From contig DASWNW010000012.1 in the NCBI GenBank assembly GCA_036399015.1, positions 1 through 64,000 of the forward strand: DNA of 64,000 nt, written 5' to 3'. This DNA is from QHVT01 sp036399015 (lineage in GTDB: Bacteria > Acidobacteriota > Thermoanaerobaculia > Gp7-AA8). Within the stretch, counting starts at the first letter, position 1. Every line of letters starts with the position of its first letter. Both the position numbers and the translations under genes were made by a program. This document shows, in pieces, positions 53,877-62,811 of this stretch. Below the pieces are notes generated by a model. That model did no database searches. It saw only the letters and a program-made list of their open reading frames with translations, and was not told the DNA's origin.

Positions 53877-55180
53877 CGAAAACCGCCGGTGCCGTCGGGG
53901 GTGACGAGCGTGACCTGCTGCGTGTCGTTGTTCGTGACCGAGGCGAACGACCATGCGAGCGAGTTGCCGGGCGGCACCACGGAGACGATCTCCCGCGTGC
54001 CGGGTTCGCCGGCCGGCAGGTCCAGCTCGGCGTACGCCGGCGTGGCGGCGCAGCTCTCGTAGCTGTCGCAGTGGCGCGTCACGGTGTAGTTGACGTGGCG
54101 CCCGCCGTACCGCACGAAGCCGGTGTCGCCGTGCGCCGCGCCGAAGGCGTAGATGCGCAGTTTCACGCGGTAGCGGGGATCGAGCGGGACGTCGAGCAGC
54201 GTCATGGTCCCCACATCCATGTCCCGTTCCCGCACCACCGGCACCTCGGTGCCGAACCCCTCGGCCACGCGCGAGACGTCGCGCACGCGCAGCGAGAACG
54301 CGAGGTCCTCCGCGTCGCGGCGCGTCACGAGCAGCGCGACGCCGTGCGGGTAGGTGCCGCCGTTCCAGGCCAGCTTCGAGTGCGGCTGCAACAGCTCCGT
54401 GCAGGGGCCCACCACGGCGGGGCAGACGAACGGCGCGATGGCGTTGACGGTGACGATCGGCCACGGCTGCGGATTCGCGATCGCGCTCTCGGTCCGCCAG
54501 AGCGAGCCGTGCGCGCCGGGCGCGTCGAAGTTGAGCGGGAAGAGGATGCGCTCGACGTGCGTGAAGTCGGGCGCGCCGGGGCCGAAGGTAAAGACGGCGC
54601 CCGGCAGCGTCACCGTCGAGCCGCCGTTCGCGATCGAGACGTCGTGCAGCCCCGGCGCCGTCGGCGGCGCCATGACGACGATCTCGTTCGGATGACTCCC
54701 CTGCCTCTTCGTCATGGCCTCGACGCCGCCGATGCGGATCGCGCACTTCAGTTGGGGGCAGAGACTGAACGCGAGGTCCTGCAACCGGATGTGCAGTTCC
54801 ACCCCGCCGGTCGCCGCCAGGCCGAACGGACGCACCTCGAACGGCTGCTCGCCCTCGCCGAGGACGCGGAAGGCGCCGAACGCCCAGGGAGCGTTGCCGT
54901 CGAAAACGCCGACGCTGTACTCGCCCGGCCGGAAGGGGCCGAGCTCGAGGACGCGCGTCTCCGGCGTACAGGGCTGCGGCCGGGTGAGGCGGATGGTGAC
55001 CTCGAAGCCGGAGCGGGTCACTACCGGCGCCGGGGAGTTGCTGCAGGCGTTCGGAATGCGGACCTCAATTTTCTCGCCCGTGCGGATGACCTGCGGCGAG
55101 AACGTGACCAGATCCAGCGCCGCCGCGGGGAACGCCGCCGCGAGGATGAGGACTGCCGCGAGCGCGAGGCGGCGGCTCAC
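53873..55180 (-). CDS. Secreted paralogue 3 of a four-member beta-rich family
   Basis: The protein is about 435 residues. GTG 55180 overlaps the upstream stop (GTGA), and a Sec signal follows (LALAAVLILAAAFPAAA). It has the Ig-like N-terminal half and HGSLWRTESAIANPQP. The conserved C-terminal half has DVSRVAEGFGTEVPVVRERD, LLDVPLDPRYRVKLRIYAFG, PAYAELDLPAGEPGTREIV, and WSFASVTNNDTQQVTLVTPD. Cys pairs (CPAVVGPC, CDSYESC) suggest disulfides outside the cytosol. It is more similar to paralogue 4 than to 1 and 2. Confidence 0.8.
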   Translation of the reverse strand: MSRRLALAAVLILAAAFPAAALDLVTFSPQVIRTGEKIEVRIPNACSNSPAPVVTRSGFEVTIRLTRPQPCTPETRVLELGPFRPGEYSVGVFDGNAPWAFGAFRVLGEGEQPFEVRPFGLAATGGVELHIRLQDLAFSLCPQLKCAIRIGGVEAMTKRQGSHPNEIVVMAPPTAPGLHDVSIANGGSTVTLPGAVFTFGPGAPDFTHVERILFPLNFDAPGAHGSLWRTESAIANPQPWPIVTVNAIAPFVCPAVVGPCTELLQPHSKLAWNGGTYPHGVALLVTRRDAEDLAFSLRVRDVSRVAEGFGTEVPVVRERDMDVGTMTLLDVPLDPRYRVKLRIYAFGAAHGDTGFVRYGGRHVNYTVTRHCDSYESCAATPAYAELDLPAGEPGTREIVSVVPPGNSLAWSFASVTNNDTQQVTLVTPDGTGGFR

Positions 55181-56451
55181 GGCCGGCCTCCCTTCCCGCC
55201 CGGCGTCACGACCGTGACCTGCTGGGTCTCGTTGTTGGTGACGGTGATGAAGCCCCACGTCGCGACGTCGGGCAGCGTGACGGTCACGTCGGCGCGCGCT
55301 CCCTCCGCTGCAGTCGAGGGGAGGTCGAATTCGGCGTAGGAGTGACATCCGGAATCGTCGCAGACGGGGGCGAGGCGAACGTAGGTCGTGACGATCGGAC
55401 CCGAACGGGGAGCGACCGAGATGGCGGCGGATTGCGTCGTCGCGGTCAGCGCGTAGACGCGCAACTTCACGCGATAGCCGCTCTCGACCGGCACGTCGAG
55501 CAGCGTGAACGGCGTGTCGAAGAACGTGTCCCGCTCGCGGACGACCGGGATCTCCGTCCCGTAGCCGTCCTCGACGCGCGAGACGTCGCGGGCGCGGAGA
55601 CCGAAGGCGACGTGCGGCGCCTGGTCGCGCGGGATGCGCAGGACGAGACCGCGGGGATAGTCGCCGCCGGCGAGGCGGGCCACCTCGCCAGGATTCAGGA
55701 GCCTTCCCTCCCAGGAGTAGACCAGCCACGACTCCAGATTCGCGACCACCGCCTCGGTGCGCCAGAGCGATCCGTTCGCGCCCGGCGCGTCGAGGAGCAG
55801 CGGGAAGAGGACCGGCTCGAAGAGCGACATGCCGGCGTCCTGCGCGTCGCCGCCCACGACGTACAGAGCCTTCTGGACGGTCACGAACGTGGAGCCGTGC
55901 TCGACCCGGACGTCGGCGAAGCCGGCGTCGAGCGGCGGAGCGGTGAAGAGAATGACGCGGCCGTGGAGCGCGACCCCGGTCCCCGGGAGGCCGTCGACGA
56001 AAACGCGGCAGTTCGCCGCCGTCACGCAGAGCGACTGCAGTGCGTCGATGGCCAGCACCGGAGGCGTCGGCCAGTCGAGCCGCACCACCGCGGGCTCGAC
56101 CCGGAACGCCCGCTCCTCGGCGTCGCGGACCACGAACGCGGCCGTGGCCGCGATCGCATCCTCCGGATCGGCCGTCACCTCGACGCGGTACTCCCCGGCC
56201 GGCAGCAGGCCGGGGACGCGCACCGTGTATGGATACGGGATCGGGGGATCGGCGCAGAGGTGTCCGGTGTGCTCGAAATGGAGCTTGATCACCGAGCCGG
56301 CGACCGTCACCGAGGCCGGGCCGGGGGCACAGGCGAGATAGATGCGCAGGTCGACCGGCGTGCGGGTGGTCGGCGCGACGGGAAGGACGAGCAGCCGATC
56401 CTGCGCCACCGCCGGAAGAGAGAACAGCAGGAGAAGCAGCACCTTGCGCAA
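55177..56451 (-). CDS. Secreted paralogue 4, first gene of the four-member operon
   Basis: The 424-residue protein has a Sec signal (VLLLLLFSLPAVAQ). It has the conserved NGSLWRTEAVVANLESWLVY, DVSRVEDGYGTEIPVVRERD, LLDVPVESGYRVKLRVYALT, SYAEFDLPSTAAEGARADV and WGFITVTNNETQQVTVVTPG. Cys pairs (CAPGPAS..C, CDDSGC) suggest an oxidised, exported fold. It heads the minus-strand operon; upstream lies a 9-nt hairpin element separating it from guaB. Confidence 0.8.
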   Translation of the reverse strand: MRKVLLLLLFSLPAVAQDRLLVLPVAPTTRTPVDLRIYLACAPGPASVTVAGSVIKLHFEHTGHLCADPPIPYPYTVRVPGLLPAGEYRVEVTADPEDAIAATAAFVVRDAEERAFRVEPAVVRLDWPTPPVLAIDALQSLCVTAANCRVFVDGLPGTGVALHGRVILFTAPPLDAGFADVRVEHGSTFVTVQKALYVVGGDAQDAGMSLFEPVLFPLLLDAPGANGSLWRTEAVVANLESWLVYSWEGRLLNPGEVARLAGGDYPRGLVLRIPRDQAPHVAFGLRARDVSRVEDGYGTEIPVVRERDTFFDTPFTLLDVPVESGYRVKLRVYALTATTQSAAISVAPRSGPIVTTYVRLAPVCDDSGCHSYAEFDLPSTAAEGARADVTVTLPDVATWGFITVTNNETQQVTVVTPGGKGGRP

Positions 56452-56538
56452 CTTCTACCTCCAGGGAGAAAGGAGCGGAAATGTCGTTACCGCATGGATG
56501 GTATGGGATAACGGCGGGAGGTGCAAGCGGCGCGGCTG

Positions 56539-56642
56539 AGTTCCTCGGGTTACTCGGGGGTTCCTCGGCGTTCCTCGGGGTGGGAAGCAGACGGCCGCGA
56601 CCGCCGAGGAACCGAGGAACTCCGAGGAACTCCGAGGAACCG
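56539..56642. repeat. 9-nt hairpin element between guaB and the secreted-paralogue operon
   Basis: The left arm carries GTTCCTCGG-type units (GAGTTCCTCGGGTTACTCGG...GTTCCTCGG) and the right arm the complementary CGAGGAACTCCGAGGAACTC. The same two arms form the element inserted in ppc. Here they are intergenic, just downstream of guaB. Confidence 0.88.
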
Positions 56643-56657
56643 GGGCGCGCGCGCCCC

Positions 56658-58220
<1,563 letters not shown>

Positions 58221-58237
58221 GTCCGCCTCCGAATTTG

Positions 58238-58243
58238 AGTATA
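58238..58243 (-). promoter_or_regulatory. Probable -10 element of guaB
   Basis: The minus strand carries TATACT about 18 bases upstream of the guaB start, with a weak TTCCGG at -35 spacing of 17. The -10 box is strong; the -35 is poor. Confidence 0.5.
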
Positions 58244-58284
58244 GAACGGGAGGCCATGCACCGGAATTGCACGCGGAAGTGGGC

Positions 58285-58548
58285 GTGACCATTCGCTTTA
58301 CGATCGAGGAGCGTCATCTGACAGAGGCCGACGGGCGCCCTGTGGTGGCAGGCAACAACGTCGAATTCGTGACCGTCGAAGCCGAGAACATCGACGACGC
58401 GGTCCGCCTCTACATCAGAAAGGACGAGGCCGAGCTCATCGGCGCCGTCCTCAAGTTCCCCGGGTTCCAGGCGGTGGCCACCGTCCGCAAGGCGAGCGGC
58501 GTTTACACGCTGCAGTTCACACCGGCGAGCCAGCAGTTGAAGCTGTAA
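58285..58548 (+). CDS. Small hypothetical protein, unknown function
   Basis: GTG 58285 follows a GGAAG site and gives 87 residues: a first strand VTIRFTIEERHLTEADGRPV, then ENIDDAVRLYIRKDEAELIG, and strands ATVRKASGVYTLQFTPASQQ. It is soluble, with mixed alpha/beta composition. The frame is open further upstream but runs into the guaB start region. I recognise no family. It is convergent with dacB over a hairpin repeat. Confidence 0.62.
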   Translation: MTIRFTIEERHLTEADGRPVVAGNNVEFVTVEAENIDDAVRLYIRKDEAELIGAVLKFPGFQAVATVRKASGVYTLQFTPASQQLKL

Positions 58549-58553
58549 TCGGT

Positions 58554-58656
58554 CGGGTTGCTGGTTGCTGGTTACTCGTTGCTGGTGACTGGTTGCTGGT
58601 TACTCGTGAGGTACCGGTCAGGCGAAAAAGCCCGAGCAACGCGCAACCAGCAACAC
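58554..58656. repeat. Heptamer-arm hairpin element (GGTTGCT type)
   Basis: The left arm has GGTTGCT units with GGTTACTCGTTGCTGGTGAC; the core is GGTCAGGCGAAAAAGCCCG; the right arm has GAGCAACGCGCAACCAGCAAC. It follows the small hypothetical gene. The rest of the gap to dacB (58657-58809) holds a short run starting ATG 58765 (MRLAAFVAIFGAGAE) that looks like an isolated signal peptide; no full gene. Confidence 0.86.
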
Positions 58657-58809
58657 TATTCAAAACGCGCAGGTAACCGCTTACCAAACACCGTTGCCGG
58701 GCGCCACCCGATCCGTTACGCCGAGTTCACCGGTGGCACACCCGAGGTCCGTATATTGCGCTCGATGAGGCTGGCGGCGTTCGTGGCGATCTTCGGGGCG
58801 GGAGCGGAG

Positions 58810-60369
58810 TTACCCGCTTGTGATGATCTCCTTCAGCATCGCGTCCTGAAGGTTGTAGACGGCGAACACCCCTACCCGGTAACGGTTGAAGAGGAACGAG
58901 AAGGCGTACACCTTGCCGCTCTGGGCGTGGACGTACCCTGACAGCCCGATCACGCCGGAGATGTAGCCGGTCTTGGCGTACACCTGCCGCGCGTACGGCG
59001 GCCGCTTGAGGCGGTTGCCGAACTTGGAGTCGGGGTCGCCGGTGTAGGGCAGCGAGCTGACGAACTCCTCCCGCCAGGGGCTCTTCCACATGTAGCGGAG
59101 CAGGGAGATGAACGCGTTGGCCGAGGCGCGGTTGTCGCGCGACATGCCCGAGCCGTCGACCGGATGGAACTCGTGCGCCGGCACGCCGATCTTGGTCGTC
59201 AGCCACTCCTTCACTTCCGCGTTGCCGGCGGCCCAGGAGCCCTGGTTCCGCTTCTCGGCGCCGATCATCTTCAGCACCTGCTCGGCGTAGTGGTTCTGGC
59301 TCTTCTTGTTGACGACGTAAATGAGGATGCTGAGCGGCGTGGAGTGCTTGGAGACCATCCGCCAGTCGGGGCGCGTGTCGCGGGGCACGAGGGAGATCTT
59401 CCCCTGCACCGCGATGCCGGCGCGCTGGAAGGTCTCGTTGGTCACCTGCGCGAAGTAGTGCACCGGGTTCTCGACGGTGATGAAGACCTCGGTGGCGCCG
59501 GAGCGCGCCGGGACCCCTCCCCGCACGATGACGGTGTTCGTCCCCCGCCGCCGGGTGATGTAGGGCAGCCCGCCGCCGGTGCGGCAGTTGTTCTCGACCT
59601 GCAGGTAGCTGGTCGGCGGCTCGAGCTGCACGACGCACGGCTGCCCCGGGCTGCTCGGCAGCACCCGCACCTCGACGCAGCCCTCCTGCATGGAGAAGGC
59701 GGCGATCGGCGCCTCGTACCAGGCCACGAGCTGGTCGACCGGCCAGGTGGGGTGGATGTAGTCGGTGTCGAAGTAGCCGAACTCGAAGATCAGGTCGCCC
59801 GTGACGGTCTTGACGCCGGCGCGCTTGAGATCCGCGGCCCACTGCTGGATGACGGCGGTGGCCGAGCCGTCGTGAAAGCGGCCGCCGATGGTCGGGTCGC
59901 CGCGCCCGACGATCTTGAGGTCGCCGCGCAGGGTGCCGCTCGCGTCGACGTCGCCGCGCGCGTAGACCGCGGTCGTGACCTCGAAGCCGGGCTTCAGCAT
60001 GTCGATGGCCGCGGCGGTGGTGAAGAGCTTCATGTTCGACGCCGGCGACACCGCCATGTGGGGGTTGCGCTCGGCGACGACGCGTCCGGACTCCAACTCC
60101 ACGATCTGGATGCTGGTGTTGGCGCTGCTGGCGACCGACCCGTTCACCAGCGACGCGAGCCGCTCCTCGAACGTCCGCCCCACCGGCGCCGCCGCCACGG
60201 GAGCGGGAGCGGCGGCCTTCTTCTTCGGCGCCGCCTTGCGGGTGACGGGCGCCTTCTTGCGCGCTGCCGTCTTTTTCTTCTTCTTCGATTGGGCGTCGGC
60301 CGTGAGAGTCAGCAGCGCGACGAGGAGGATGGCGAAGAGCGCGACCAGGCGCCGGGGTCGGACAGTCAT
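58810..60369 (-). CDS. dacB: D-alanyl-D-alanine carboxypeptidase/endopeptidase, PBP4 (DacB) family
   Basis: The 519-residue periplasmic enzyme trims peptidoglycan peptides. A signal (LVALFAILLVALLTLTADA) is followed by a strongly basic Lys/Ala-rich segment (residues ~28-55). The S13 fold has SxxK in SPASNMKLFT, SxN in KSQNHYAEQ and KTG in AKTGYISGVIG, with the large inserted domain between SxxK and SxN. The lysine-rich linker is unusual and may bind peptidoglycan or acidic polymers. ATG 60369 is preferred over ATG 60381. Confidence 0.93.
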   Translation of the reverse strand: MTVRPRRLVALFAILLVALLTLTADAQSKKKKKTAARKKAPVTRKAAPKKKAAAPAPVAAAPVGRTFEERLASLVNGSVASSANTSIQIVELESGRVVAERNPHMAVSPASNMKLFTTAAAIDMLKPGFEVTTAVYARGDVDASGTLRGDLKIVGRGDPTIGGRFHDGSATAVIQQWAADLKRAGVKTVTGDLIFEFGYFDTDYIHPTWPVDQLVAWYEAPIAAFSMQEGCVEVRVLPSSPGQPCVVQLEPPTSYLQVENNCRTGGGLPYITRRRGTNTVIVRGGVPARSGATEVFITVENPVHYFAQVTNETFQRAGIAVQGKISLVPRDTRPDWRMVSKHSTPLSILIYVVNKKSQNHYAEQVLKMIGAEKRNQGSWAAGNAEVKEWLTTKIGVPAHEFHPVDGSGMSRDNRASANAFISLLRYMWKSPWREEFVSSLPYTGDPDSKFGNRLKRPPYARQVYAKTGYISGVIGLSGYVHAQSGKVYAFSFLFNRYRVGVFAVYNLQDAMLKEIITSG

Positions 60370-60396
60370 TGCCGCGAGCATAGTGCAAAGTTGGTG

Positions 60397-61257
60397 CTAC
60401 GAGAGGCGCTGGTACGGCTCCGGTAATCCAAGGCGGATACGGTCGTGTAACGAAGCGGGCAACCTGCGGCGGACGCTGTTCCGGATCTCGTCCCGCGAGT
60501 AGCGGCGCGAGAAGTGGGTCAGCACGATCAGGTCGTTCGCGAATTTCTCCGCGAACTCGGCCAGGTCGTCGACGTGGATGTGGCGGTACTTCTCCGCGCG
60601 GTCCTGGTGCCCCTCCGCCACGAACGAGCACTCGATCATCAGCACCTCCGCCCGGAAGAGGGCGTCGCACGTCTCCAGCATCCCCCGGTCGGTGTCGCCG
60701 GTATAGAAGAGGATCGCCTTGCGGTACTCCTCCTCCACCTGCACCCCCTCCTGCCGCAGACGGGCGATGGTCTCGGGCGGGGTGCCGAAGTACTCCTCTT
60801 TGAGGTGGTGCCGCCGCTCGATGATCTCGTAGCCGCGCGCCGCCACCCGGTGGGGCGCCGCGTGGGCCCGCACGACGAGCGTCCGTCCGACGCGCACTTC
60901 CTGCCCCACCGCGACGCCGACGATCCGCACCTCCTCGAAGCGGCCGCCGGTGAGCCGCCGCTGCACCTCCAGCAGCGCCTCGACGTCCTCCTTCGCCTCG
61001 GCCGGGACGTAGATCGTCCCCTCGTCAAGCCGCTGCAGGTGGCGCTGCCCGGCGTAGAAGGGGATCCCGGCCGCGTGATCGAGATGCGCGTGGGTGATGA
61101 AGACGTGCGGCATCGACACGACCTCGTCGGGGCAGCGGCCGATGTCGAGCGCGATGTTGAGGTCGCGCACCCGGAACCAGGTCTCGTGTCCCGCCCGCGA
61201 GCGCCCCTCGATGAGGAAGTGCTCGGTGCGAAGGCGGAAGAGCTCTTTATCGTCCAT
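60397..61257 (-). CDS. Metallo-beta-lactamase fold hydrolase, RNase Z-like
   Basis: The 286-residue protein has the HxHxDH zinc motif (ITHAHLDHAAGIP) and further ligands in YTGDTDRG and VLTHFSRRYSRDE. The layout of the long exosite-like insertion (LQRLDEGTIYVPAEAKEDV, RRHHLKEEYFGTPPETI) resembles RNase Z-type and related nucleases rather than lactamases. It is likely a cytosolic nuclease, possibly for tRNA 3' ends, but the exact role is unproven. It overlaps the HAD gene by 11 bases. Confidence 0.82.
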   Translation of the reverse strand: MDDKELFRLRTEHFLIEGRSRAGHETWFRVRDLNIALDIGRCPDEVVSMPHVFITHAHLDHAAGIPFYAGQRHLQRLDEGTIYVPAEAKEDVEALLEVQRRLTGGRFEEVRIVGVAVGQEVRVGRTLVVRAHAAPHRVAARGYEIIERRHHLKEEYFGTPPETIARLRQEGVQVEEEYRKAILFYTGDTDRGMLETCDALFRAEVLMIECSFVAEGHQDRAEKYRHIHVDDLAEFAEKFANDLIVLTHFSRRYSRDEIRNSVRRRLPASLHDRIRLGLPEPYQRLS

Positions 61258-62017
61258 TCAGCTCGTCGACCACCCGCACCACCTCGGCGAGCGACGTCAC
61301 ACGCGCGTCGGCGACGATCTCCAGCCCATGCTCGACCGGCGGTGCCACCGCCGTGCCCCGCACCGGCGGCACGAAGTGGACCGCGCGCATGCCGCAGCGC
61401 TGCGCGCCATGGACGTCGACGTAGAGGTTGTCGCCGACGAAGACCAGCTCGCGGTAGTCGACGCTGAGGCCGCGGCGGAGCTCCTCGAAGATCGAAGGCT
61501 GCGGCTTGCAGTGGCCATGCTCGTTCGAGAAGACCATGACGTCGATCAGCTTCGCCACGCCGAGGGCGTCGAGGATGCGGCGGAGCACGGAGCCGGGCGT
61601 GCGGCCGGTGTTACTGATGAGGCCCACCCCCAGCCCGCGCGACTTCAGCTCGGCGAGCGTGGAGGCCGCGCCGTCGACCAGCGCCGGCAGCACTTCCAGC
61701 GCCGCATGCGCGTAAGCCTCCTCGAGCTCCCCCAGCGCCTCCTCGCCGAACGATTGCGGCTCGAGTCCCAGCTCCTCGAGAAAGTGCTCGATCTGCCGGC
61801 GGCAGGGGATGTCGACGTCGGACGACCAATAGAGATCGTGGCAGCGATGCCACAGCGCCCGGTACGCATGCTCGATGCGCTCGGCGACCGCGGCATATCC
61901 GCGTGCACGCAGGATCTCCTCCATCCGCGTCAGCCGCAGCCGCTCCTGCTGCCGCGAGAGCTCCGGCGTGTCGGTGATGAGTGTTTCCCAGAGGTCGAAG
62001 GCGATGGCTTGGATCAT
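61247..62017 (-). CDS. HAD superfamily hydrolase
   Basis: The 256-residue phosphatase-like protein has HAD motif I (AFDLWETLITD), motif II (ISNTGRTPGS), motif III lysine (GHCKPQPSIF) and motif IV (FVGDNLYVDVHGAQ). The C1 cap domain lies between residues ~15 and 110. The typical second Asp of motif I is replaced (DLWET), which occurs in some HAD phosphatases and dehalogenase-like members. Substrate unknown. ATG 62017 is used because the upstream extension is a repeat element. Confidence 0.87.
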   Translation of the reverse strand: MIQAIAFDLWETLITDTPELSRQQERLRLTRMEEILRARGYAAVAERIEHAYRALWHRCHDLYWSSDVDIPCRRQIEHFLEELGLEPQSFGEEALGELEEAYAHAALEVLPALVDGAASTLAELKSRGLGVGLISNTGRTPGSVLRRILDALGVAKLIDVMVFSNEHGHCKPQPSIFEELRRGLSVDYRELVFVGDNLYVDVHGAQRCGMRAVHFVPPVRGTAVAPPVEHGLEIVADARVTSLAEVVRVVDELNGR

Positions 62018-62108
62018 GTTGCTGGTTGCTCGTTGCTGGTTGCTCGTGCTGTATTGCCTGGCCGGGAGTCGCGGGTCACCAGCAACAAGCAACCAGCAAC
62101 CAGCAACA
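62017..62108. repeat. Heptamer-arm hairpin element (GGTTGCT type)
   Basis: GTTGCTGGTTGCTCGTTGCT forms the left arm and AGCAACAAGCAACCAGCAAC the right, around a loop TGCCTGGCCGGGAGTCGCGG. It fills the gap between the DUF2203 stop and the HAD start. Confidence 0.87.
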
Positions 62109-62408
62109 TCAGTTCAATTTCACCCTTCCCGAGAACCCCTCGTCGTATCCATGAAAGTGCTCGAGGGCGGGCTCGGGATACTTCCAGCAGTAGTAGCCGG
62201 CGCCGCTGTCGAAGTCGATGAGCCAGAGGCCCTTGACCTCGATGCCGTGGGCCATCACGGCCTCGGCCCATTCGCCGACGACGCGCTGGTAGTCGGCGGG
62301 ATCTTCGGACTGTATCGCCTCCACCCGCTCGGCCGCCTCGGTGGTGAGCTGCTGCACGGCCGGCAGCAGCGCGGTTGCTTCCTCGTAGGTGAAGATTCGT
62401 TTCGCCAC
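62109..62408 (-). CDS. DUF2203 family protein
   Basis: GTG 62408 gives 99 residues: AKRIFTYEEATALLPAVQQL near the start, then GIEVKGLWLIDFDSGAGYYC and WKYPEPALEHFHGYDEGFSG, the hallmark ending of DUF2203. The family has no assigned function. It is divergent from acpP. Confidence 0.85.
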   Translation of the reverse strand: MAKRIFTYEEATALLPAVQQLTTEAAERVEAIQSEDPADYQRVVGEWAEAVMAHGIEVKGLWLIDFDSGAGYYCWKYPEPALEHFHGYDEGFSGRVKLN

Positions 62409-62499
62409 GGACGGCGAATCTATCGCAAGTGGCAACCGTTTGCGGCCTTGTGCTAAAACGCGCCTTGCATTCGTGCGAGAACACGAGGGAGGAATTCCG

Positions 62500-62739
62500 A
62501 TGTCGGTTGAGGATAGGGTCAAATCCATCATCGTCGAGCAGCTCGGCGTGGATGCCGAAGAGGTGACTTCAGAAGCGTCGTTCGTCGAGGACCTCGGCGC
62601 GGACTCGCTGGACACCGTCGAGCTGATCATGGCGTTCGAGGAAGAGTTCGGCGTCGAGATCTCCGACGATGAGGCGGAGAAGATCCGCAAGGTGCGCGAC
62701 GCCGTCGAGTACATCGACAAGCGCGCCAAGGCGCAATAG
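62500..62739 (+). CDS. acpP: Acyl carrier protein
   Basis: The 79-residue protein carries fatty-acid intermediates on the phosphopantetheine of the serine in GADSLDTVELIMAFEEEFGV. A GGAGGAATTCCG ribosome site precedes the ATG. Length and charge are normal. fabF follows after 72 bases, in the usual acpP-fabF order. Confidence 0.97.
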   Translation: MSVEDRVKSIIVEQLGVDAEEVTSEASFVEDLGADSLDTVELIMAFEEEFGVEISDDEAEKIRKVRDAVEYIDKRAKAQ

Positions 62740-62766
62740 CAGCGCCGTCGAACGTGGTTTCCCTGG

Positions 62767-62786
62767 GGGCGGGCGAGTGCCCGCCC
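62767..62786. repeat. GC hairpin between acpP and fabF
   Basis: An 8-bp perfect stem (GGGCGGGC/GCCCGCCC) with GAGT loop lies between acpP and fabF, ahead of the fabF ribosome site. It may attenuate transcription or stabilise acpP mRNA, which is usually made in excess of fabF. Confidence 0.7.
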
Positions 62787-62811
62787 TACGTTTCTGAAGG
62801 AGCGGACCGTT

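Noticed and set aside
58765..58815. A short frame MRLAAFVAIFGAGAE that resembles a signal peptide
   Set aside because: It runs directly into the dacB 3' end on the opposite strand and has no mature domain; at most a fragment.
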